Shown here: in pieces, positions 56,001-64,000 of the stretch | Numbering within the stretch: position 1 is the stretch's first letter | Layout: every line of letters starts with the position of its first letter | NCBI GenBank assembly: GCA_005281725.1 | Contig: SSBO01000003.1 | Span: 6,992,776 to 7,056,775 of the forward strand | Source: Wuchereria bancrofti | Taxonomy: Eukaryota > Nematoda > Chromadorea > Rhabditida > Onchocercidae | DNA length: 64,000 bases | Direction: 5' to 3' | Position numbers and translations under genes: made by a program | The notes under the pieces: model-generated | Told to the model about the DNA's origin: nothing | What the model saw: only the letters and a program-made list of their open reading frames with translations | Databases searched by the model: none

Positions 56001-57837
56001 ATAAAACAGTTTCACAGAAGAGATAGAAATTATGTTCACATGTAATCTTTTTGTTGCGCATTTTGACAGAGGCAAGTGAAAAGGATGTTATTATATTGCG
56101 CTGGTTTATCATCAAATTCATCATTTCCCACATGGTTCTTTCGTTTCTTTTATTTTCATTTATGTTCTAAACATAGTTATTTGCAATTGTTCGTTAATTT
56201 TTGTGTAAATGTGATTTGTCTAAAATACGTGAAGTGTGAGCCAAAAGTGCCATGCATTAGGTAAGTAACAATCACGTAAATGAATAAAAAGAAAGAAAAA
56301 AAACAAATAATATAACCACGTAGAATACAAAAATTTTAATCAAAAATTTCCAAAATTAATCTTTAAAATAAATTGAACTGAAATAAAATGGATCAAATTT
56401 CACAAATCAAGTTGAGCTGAATTTAAACTAGAATTGAGAATAGAATTGAACTAAACTGAAATATAATAGACTTTATAGTGCATGTATCTATCATCTTTTT
56501 CTTTTCTTTTTAAGATTGAAAATGCAAAAATTTTGAGATATAATTTGAAAACAGTAAAATGTGACATCGTTTCATCGATATGAATCATCTGATTTGGACG
56601 ATGATTATTGCATTAATGGTTGAAAAATTTCCTTTAATGCTGCCACCCTTATTACCACTAGTGGACAAGAAGGATATTATAAATAAAACTGGAAGTCCTT
56701 CTCTAATCCATCTGACCTCTCACATTCAAATACATATACTTCCTCATCTAAAATTTAGGTCACTCTATCATCAGGCATATGTGGTTATTTTCTTCAATTT
56801 TTATAACTCGCAAATAGTTATTCATTCTTTTTTTTTCATATATTTTCACTTTCCCATAATTTTTTTTCATTTTACAAGTGTCAATTTTGTTGAAATAAAT
56901 TAACAGAAGAATTGATAAATTATCTTGTCTAATCATTTTTTAATCTGTAATTCTAACATTTCTGGGAATTTTGTGGTGAATAGTACGGTCTGGTACTTTA
57001 ATATAATCAATATTTTTGCTCTACTTTCGAAATTTAAAATTTGTAATGCCGTACAGTTCTGTTTCAAAGTGTTTCTTACATGAAGAAAATAATGTTTAAA
57101 TATTTGAAGCAATTGAAAAATGCTTTTTGCCAGTAATTTTTTGCTAAATTTTCTTTTCAAAATATTCCTTCCTCTAACTTATGAAACTGTTTTCTGCTTT
57201 CAAACTTTCAAAGTGTTTCTTAAAGACGAAAAGGGAAAGATATGCTAAATAAGTTGATGTGTTATTCATTGATTCAATTCTTTTTCATAATTTTGCACTT
57301 GATATTAGCTGATTATCTAACAAAATGAAACATAAATAGTTTCAAATTTACTTTCAATAATTTCCCTTCGATTATGACAATTAACAGGAGCTGCAAAATA
57401 TTTTCAATATCTGATAAAGGATGACAAATAAATTTCAAATGGAAAAATAATTACTTCATAAATAATTTTTATGCATATAGCAATTTTATAAAATATTAAA
57501 CATGCCAATTTTTCAATAGTTTAAAATATCTTATGCAACATTTTTTTTTTCAAATTTAAGACATGAACACAAACTTTATAATTGCTGCTGTGGAATGTAA
57601 TAGAGACGATTGATTGCACTGATTCGGATTTTGTAAGACATCAGAAGAAATTCGAAAGCTAATAGTAAGACTAATTGATGAGATCATTTCCTGCTTTCAC
57701 ACAAATTTGGTTTGTGTTATTTATATACAAATGTTTGTCAACCTTTGAACAATTTGAACCTTTTACTGCAGTAACACGTAACTGAATCCTTTTTTCTCAT
57801 CTTAACCGATTAATAAATACTCCTCGTTTTACAGGCT
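56001..57837. other. Intergenic, no supported gene
   Basis: A plus-strand frame from 56580 (107 codons) begins hydrophobic but degenerates into phenylalanine-rich sequence from a T-rich tract. An alternative short frame over the same bases reads YESSDLDDDYCING then stops. Neither has clean splice support. Confidence 0.35.
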
Positions 57838-57906
57838 ATGAGATGCTATCATTTCTTTCAACTCTACTTTACACGAATGTTACTTATTTTTCTTATTTTC
57901 CAAAAG
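57838..57906 (+). CDS. Candidate first exon with hydrophobic leader
   Basis: TCGTTTTACAG ends three bases before ATG 57838, an arrangement typical of a trans-spliced start, and 23 codons (MRCYHFFQLYFTRMLLIFLI then FQK) run to a donor AAAAG|GTAACA. It could be the first exon of the gene at 58.6 kb or of an unrelated transcript. Joined in phase 0 to an acceptor near 58103 it would give only a short cysteine-containing peptide; in another frame the same bases also read openly, so the frame is not settled. Confidence 0.25.
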
Positions 57907-58549
57907 GTAACATCAAAATCAAATTTCTTCTTCATTTGTGTTGTACAATATGCTAATTCTATACTATCATACTTCACACTTTCCTCCTTATCATTTCAAA
58001 TTATCACTTCTATCACATGTTATTTTGCTAATACTATGCTAGTGAGCAGTGCTGTTTAGTTAAAATAATTAATTCTTTAACTAATGAACATTTTTGGATC
58101 AAAAGTTGGAAGCAGACATTGGCAGAAACTGTTATTCGACCGCAAAGTGTTGTTCTTCATGAAAAACAATCGGATGGTATCTTAATTTCGCCAGTACATG
58201 CGATAAATTATAACTTTTCAAAGCGAAGTAATTCCACCAAAAATAAGCTTTTTATAGATCGATTTTTAAAATTTGCTCAAATTTATATTTGATAAATTTT
58301 CATGTCGAATTTTATGAGATATGAGGGCAGCAACAGGCAGAACTGTCCCCATTATCAGAGATATTCTTGAATATGAACATTTGATTCATAGCGCTCCCAA
58401 TACATCCGTTAAAAGTAATAATATCGCCCTCTATCATATGGGTTACAGACTAAAGCACATGTGACAAAACATATAAATAGAGAAAATAATCTGTATAGTA
58501 CTGCTTTCGTGTTGAAATGGTTCATCCGGTTGAATCAAGCAAATTTCAG

Positions 58550-59838
58550 ATCACACAATGGAAATTCGAGATTTACAAGCAGAACTGGTCCCATTATTTG
58601 AGCCATCTCAAGTTGTGGACACCCGGTTTACAGCGCCTCCGTTATATCCACTCGAACTGATCACATCCATTCAGTCACAAAATCAAAGAAAGAAAACAGA
58701 TGAAAATACCAGGAAAAATCGAAAGCAATCTATTTTGCTAAGTCAGGGCACTAGAAAATCCAACAATGATAAAGAAATGTTTCAGGGAAATTCAGAAGCA
58801 AAAACAGATCAAGAAAACGATGAGTCATTTGGGTCAGAATTTCGACCACTTACTAAATTTTGGCGTGAGAATTTCCAAACTTCCGGGACAACTAATTATC
58901 CTGAAAAAGAAAGGGAAATTTTCGATAAGGTGAATGATCAAGGGTTGAAAAACATTGTATATCGAAATAACAATGTAAAAGTGATGGATCAAACAAAAGG
59001 AAGCGGAAATCAACGTTATGAACAACGGGACAAATTATTCAGCCCGAAAAAAGGTACTAGACCGATCCTATCTATGCGTGAAGCAAAAGATGATAGCGAT
59101 GATTCCGATTTGTTGATGAATTTGAAATCAAGTTACAGCGACATGTTGACACCGAAATCATCAATTTCGTCCGGTAGCGCAAGGTTTACTGAAAGAGTGA
59201 GCGAAAGCATGGAACAGGAGCAAGCAGAATATCAGAGTTTGAGTCCAAATTGCATTTTGGGTACCACTATCGGTAATCAGCCATGGAACTCATTGAATAC
59301 CAATGCACAATCAGAAAAAAATTGGGCACCTGTGTACCAGGTACCAAAGATGATGCATCGATTTCCGACTTTGACATCACAGCATCAACTAAACTATCAG
59401 CAAAATCTAATCGGTTGGGATAAAGCACTTATATTCCAAGGACCAATAAGCCAATCTGTCACACCAATTACACCTATAAATGGTGTTTTAAATAATACTA
59501 TGCATGTGAATCCCTCTAGGATGCTAAATCGACCAACAATTATTAATCGATCATGGCGTACACTTAACGGTATTAAAATCCCTGCACGTCACACATATAC
59601 AGGATATGCCGGATCATTACAAACTATTCCTCTATCAACCGTTACATCAGCCTCACAAACTAGTCCATCTTTGAATGATTTCCGCTTTTATAATGGGTTA
59701 TTACTGTTACCAACAATGACAACCATGAACCAAAAGATTGCTACCGAAACTGATGTTTATGGTAACAAGCAACAACAAGAACATCCAAGAAATTATTCCG
59801 AGAAGAGGTATCCCATTAAATCAAAACTGAAGATATGA
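58550..59838 (+). CDS. 426-residue low-complexity protein, unrecognised
   Basis: An uninterrupted frame from ATG 58558 to TGA 59836-59838, by far the longest single exon in the window. The ATG is eight bases after AAATTTCAG, so either a spliced-leader acceptor or a cis junction lies there. The protein is rich in Asn, Gln, Ser, Lys and Thr, with no membrane segment or signal peptide, and includes short conserved-looking stretches such as RDLQAELVPLFEPS (start) and IINRSWRTLNGIKIPARHTY. It is probably largely disordered. Two candidate upstream exons (frame ending at 58176, and 58331-58414 reading TGRTVPIIRDILEYEH) would join it with consistent phase-1 introns, so the N-terminus may be longer. 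No family recognised; coding status is supported by length. Confidence 0.75.
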
Positions 59839-61199
59839 CAATGTTACAGAACTATTTGTAGGCCAATAGTAAGAGTTGAAATGTGGTTCTGTAATTCCTC
59901 AACAAATACTATTATAACCGTTTCCATCGTCCATATTTTCCTTAATTTAATTCTGAAGTCTTAATTTTTAACTGTTCATTTTTTAGTGAAACAATGGATT
60001 CACCGGAAAATCGGCAATCTCTTATAACAGCATCGCAATCCCTGATTTTAGCGTAATGTCATCGATTAGATCGAGTGCTATATTCAAATAGTACCGGTTA
60101 GAATTACAACGACGAAAGACGATTATGATACAATGAACTCCAACTATTTCTCGAGAAAATTTAATGCTATCAACTGCCATATATGGTGCAATCACTCTAT
60201 CATTCAGTCTTTGTCCTTCATTTTATCTTAATCCTCCTTCCGTCCTCTCTTCATCACTTCTTAAAATACAGTTATAAGCAAAACTTTTCTGCTGAAATGA
60301 TGGTGATTTATGAAAATCAAATTCCTAACACCTCACATTTTGCATAATTTTTCTTCTGGAATTTAAACAGCTTTTCAACAACTCGAAAAAAATAAATTAT
60401 AGGACGTTTCGATGCAGGAAATAATTATTTAAGATAGAAGTGATGTTATTGCACACATACACAAAAAAAGGAAAAAAAAAACAAATCAGAGTCAACTGTT
60501 ACCGTATCACCAGGTTTATTACAAAGCACATTCCAATTACTATTTGCAAAATATCTGGAAATTTTCGAATAACAAACTAATAATTATAGCCCTTATCCAA
60601 GGAAAAAGTTATATAATACCAATGTGGAAAAGAGTGGAATTAATCTGGAAAAAGAAAGAACAATAATCGGATTAAACTGATACTAAACAATTCAAATATG
60701 TGAAGAATTCTAATACAGAACACGTTGGTGTTGAAAGTCTAATACATGACCCCAACCGCCATCACAGACAAATAAAACTCCAGTGTTTCAGCAAACACTG
60801 ATTCTTCGGTAAATAACCGCTTCAATGATTCCCACTGTGTGCTATTAACATTTTTCTTTCAAAAAAAAAAAAAAGAAAAAAAAAAACCTCTTTATATCCC
60901 ATACAACCTTTGAAGTTGTTAAAATGGATTTAAATAAAGCAAGAGACAACAAAATTTAGAAAATTTTCAATTCATTGTAGTTCTTGACTTATCTTCAAGC
61001 AAAAGACTTTCAACTATTGTCCTCGACTTACTTTTCAGTTTTGGGCAATTCGCTATTGTACAACTGATCAATTTTACAGTGTCAACAAACTAATACCTGA
61101 AAACGACATTCATATAATCTACATTTTTACATGCAATGTCTTGTCAAAAGTAGAAATAACTTAAACCTAATAATAGAACTAGCTGCCTATTGAGGATTA
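59839..61199. other. Convergent spacer, 3' flanks of the 426-residue gene and rab-21
   Basis: No coding frame. Includes adenine-rich runs near 60466-60482 and 60861-60886. Probably holds both 3' untranslated regions. Confidence 0.5.
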
Positions 61200-63209
61200 T
61201 CAGCCAAAACAGCAAGACTTCTTGACTGGAGGTGGGTCATCAATAATCAATAAGTCATTCCTTCGCGATGCACCATAATGTGAGGAGGAAGTTACAGCTG
61301 TGCCTTGGAACTTCGAATGTTGCGCTCTTTCGACCAAACCTTTAAAAACCCCAAAGAAGTTATAAGCTGGTTATAAATTCTTTTAAATTTGTATTAGTTA
61401 AAATCATTATTACGAAACCCTGAAACCATTAATCAGTTTCAGTGATAACTCTACCATAACAAAAATTTCAAATCAAGCAGCCTTTGACCTTTTCATTTTG
61501 GGAACTTCTTTGGTGAGATACTCCATAGAACGTACTAGTGCAGGATAAAAAAAAAATCATATAGTACAGTACAACATAATAAAAAAAACTTGGCACACCT
61601 CGAACTAAATCTTTCATTAAAGAGTGAACGAGACAATAATGTCGTTAATCACTCAGTAAAATTAACAAACTCAAATTTTTTTTGTTATACATATACCTTT
61701 TACGAGGTAATCAAAAACTTGTGTTACACCAATGTTATCTTTAGCTGAAGTTTCAAAATGTTCCGCACCAATCGACTTCGCATATCTAAAAGTTTCAGCA
61801 AAAAATTTTCCAGTTTTCCACTAAAAATTATGAAGATTCATTGTGTGAAAAAAAATCATATTTAGAAAAAAATCGAACCCGATAGCTTCATCAGTATCTA
61901 CATTTCGATTTCGCTCTAAATCCACTTTGTTTCCAATAATCACTAAATAAACGTCATCACCTAACATACGTTTCAGTTCCTTTACCCACATTTTTACCTA
62001 AAAACCTGAACAAGTATGAATACATAATCCTTATCAAAATAGTAATAAAAACTATCAAGCAGTACGAGACTTCTACACCCTCCTAATAACAGCAGAGTAC
62101 ATAACAATAAGCAAGTATTAATATTCTAAAAAAGACTTACGGCTCTAACTGATCAGCTCTACACTTGTTAATAAAGGTATCGGTAATTCGAGTTACACAT
62201 TTCAAAGATATTCAGCGATAACAAAAAATAAAAAGTCTCAGTTGCGCCCACTCACGTGCCTTTTCAAAGGAATTGGTATCGGTGACATCGTAAATCAAAA
62301 GAGCACCGTGACTGTCTCTGTAATATATAGGACCAAGTGCATGGAATTTCTCCTGTCCGGCTGTATCCCATATATTCAACACCACTGCTTGACCATCGAC
62401 ATGAAGTTTTTTGCTCAAAAATGAAGCCTAAAAAGTTCAAGATAATAAATGAAATAATTTTACAAGTACAACAAAGTCAATCTAATCCATTTTTTGAGAT
62501 CCCTTTACACTTCCATCATCAGTCAGATAAATAAAATACGCATGCTGAGTGCCATAAAGTACCTGCAATGTTGATACGTGTTGTGGGCTGAATTTGTTTT
62601 CTACATAGCGTAACATCAATGAAGTTTTGCCCACAGCACCTTCTCCCAGTAATACGATCTGAAACGAAACTGCTTAGATCTCTCCAGAAATGCATTTTGG
62701 AAACTTAACATCTGTTAAGTAAATAAGTTCCTTTTCAGCAATATAAGCAAAGTATTGGTTTCATGATTTATAATTCTCTCATTAATACACTCCTGAAGTC
62801 AAAAAGTGATTCTTGAATTATGTTCATTTGCATAAATTAGTAGAAAGTTCATTTTTTCTCACAAAATTCAATCTAAACATAAAACCAGAAGGAAGCAGCA
62901 GTGACTTGACGCCTTGAAGAGAACTAGGAATTCCAGACACGCTGAGAAATATCACTACTTCCCCCACCAAGCCTCGATCGCCCGCAATCAACAGTCATAC
63001 TACAGGAAAAGCTTGTACGGTAGATTTGTTTCTTTTCTCAAGAAACTCATGTAAGATCGTGACCTGTCCACTGGCATACCATTTCAAAAGTATACATTAA
63101 CTGTGCTTCTCTTATACTCCAATGACTTAAAGTTTATTAACTCCAAAACAAATACCTTGAAATTGAACAATGAACTGTTCGTTATCGAAGTACTGGGTAC
63201 CGTTTCCAT
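61200..63209 (-). CDS. rab-21: Rab21 small GTPase
   Basis: Six exons: 63209-63156, 62658-62563, 62427-62260, 61997-61879, 61785-61697 and 61339-61200; 221 residues. Motifs in order: P-loop GEGAVGKTS, switch I VSTLQASF (the Rab21 pattern), WDTAGQEKFHALGPIYYRDS, GNKVDLE for guanine recognition, ETSAKDN, and a C-terminal CCFG with two prenylatable cysteines. LNIW rather than a basic residue and HALGPIYYRDS identify Rab21 rather than Rab5 or Rab22. It regulates early-endosome traffic and integrin recycling. The glutamine of DTAGQ is present, so GTP hydrolysis should be normal. The join after 62260 needs FEK|VKMWVKELKRML, which requires a GC donor (AAAAG|GCACGT); the nearby GTGAGT is out of phase. 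Confidence 0.95.
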
Positions 63210-63315
63210 TTCAGGAAATAATAACCCACGTGTTAAGTAAGTATCCAAACTGTAACCTGATATAATGCAACAATGACGTATGATCTTAAAGTAGCACGTG
63301 GAAAGAAGCGCTTAC

Positions 63316-63408
63316 GAAAGTCCCCCCAGTCTGTTCGAGTAAATCTTCGCAAAATTTTTCCATAATATCAGCTGATAAAGAAACATCCGTTTTCCACAAA
63401 TATTTCAT
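63316..63408 (-). CDS. Orphan first exon upstream of rab-21
   Basis: From ATG 63408 (context AAAC before ATG) 31 codons, MKYLWKTDVSLSADIMEKFC continuing EDLLEQTGGTF, run to a consensus donor TTC|GTAAGC in phase 0. It lies between the PPIH stop (63861) and the rab-21 ATG (63209), on the same strand. Phase 0 would let it splice directly to the rab-21 P-loop exon, replacing the normal N-terminus, or it may start another small transcript. Unspliced it stops after 40 codons. Confidence 0.45.
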
Positions 63409-63860
63409 GTTTGCGTATCAAGTAAAAAATGTAGCGATAACAGGAAATACCACAGACCATCAAAACAAGAAATAACACAAAACGACATTTTTATAGCCTT
63501 CGGCAGTTTTTCAAATTAATGGTTTTTTTTCACTACAGCAAAATATCTTAAAAAGGTGAGTCATGCTGGACATTCTCTGTAAAATCACTCATTAAATAAA
63601 AAACTGACAAATTCTTGCTTTAACACCTCATAAATGTTGAAAAAACACATCATTTAGAATTAAACATAAGATTTCCGTAGTCTATATCCTATGCCAATAT
63701 CATGCCAATATTAATTTTTCAATTTTCTAATATAAGCAATTTTTCGAATTATCTCCAAATCTAGGAAAAGCATGATATATCTAAGTGGTGCAAGATAGTT
63801 TTTAGGACTGAGATCACAATAAACAATATAAAAATATAAATAAAACAGTTAAATTGACAG
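63409..63860. other. Short spacer downstream of PPIH
   Basis: About 450 bp between the PPIH stop and the next ATG on the same strand. AT-rich, no coding frame. The spacing is compatible with either a polycistronic pre-mRNA or separate transcripts. Confidence 0.4.
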
Positions 63861-63970
63861 CTACAACTGTCCACACTGCGTAATAACAATAGGAATTTTC
63901 GGTTTGTTATTTTGACCTGTTGGGACGTTTTCGATTTTCCTCACTGTTAATAAACCATCCAATACTCTTC
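63861..63970 (-). CDS. PPIH: Peptidyl-prolyl isomerase H (cyclophilin H), last exon
   Basis: After an acceptor TTTTTTACAG the frame reads [20 protein letters not shown], continues [16 protein letters not shown] and stops at 63861-63863. The [14 protein letters not shown] segment is the distinctive C-terminus of cyclophilin H, the spliceosomal cyclophilin bound to the U4/U6.U5 tri-snRNP. It enters in phase 1, so the rest of the gene lies beyond the window at higher coordinates. Only this exon is present; the catalytic Arg/Phe residues are in the missing part. Confidence 0.9.
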
Positions 63971-64000
63971 CTGTAAAAAACGTTCCCATTAGAAATACAA

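Noticed and set aside
56580..56903. 107-codon plus-strand frame with hydrophobic start
   Set aside because: Second half is translation of T-rich tracts; no splice partner or family.

Overview
The window looks like nuclear DNA of a parasitic nematode, most likely a clade III/filarial-type worm. This is inference: the DNA is very AT-rich, genes are built from short exons with TTTTCAG-type acceptors, a nematode cuticle collagen is present, several start codons lie a few bases after a strong acceptor with no upstream exon (the pattern of spliced-leader trans-splicing), and all recognised proteins are metazoan. There is no bacterial or viral gene cluster, no rRNA or tRNA that I can see, and no CRISPR array.

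Layout. 0.4-6.5 kb (-): a proline-rich protein I do not recognise, in exons whose linkage is partly uncertain. 8.5-11.2 kb (-): RanBP3 homologue. 13.3-16.4 kb (+): divergent F-box protein. 20.0-21.2 kb (-): cuticle collagen. 25.4-26.1 kb (-): an 83-residue protein of unknown family. 30.0-36.3 kb (+): membralin. 37.9-39.3 kb (+): N6AMT1/HEMK2 methyltransferase. 40.5-42.8 kb (+): OVCA2/FSH1-family serine hydrolase. 43.6-45.7 kb (-): a secreted thrombospondin type 1 protein with four tandem repeats of about 25 residues and a basic, tyrosine-ending tail. 52.0-56.0 kb (+): TMEM151-family membrane protein. 58.6-59.8 kb (+): a 426-residue low-complexity protein of unknown family. 61.2-63.2 kb (-): rab-21. 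63.3-63.4 kb (-): an orphan exon. 63.9-64.0 kb (-): last exon of cyclophilin H (PPIH).

Most genes are unrelated housekeeping functions: nuclear export, ER quality control, translation-termination factor methylation, endosomal traffic, splicing. I see no single pathway and no convincing novel system. The most unusual items are the repeat-bearing TSP1 protein, three or four introns that appear to need GC-AG rather than GT-AG ends, the two unrecognised small/low-complexity proteins, a 104-bp direct duplication at 37 kb, and several inverted repeats. All exon coordinates were derived by hand from reading frame, splice phase and family similarity; each multi-exon model quoted as complete closes in frame.
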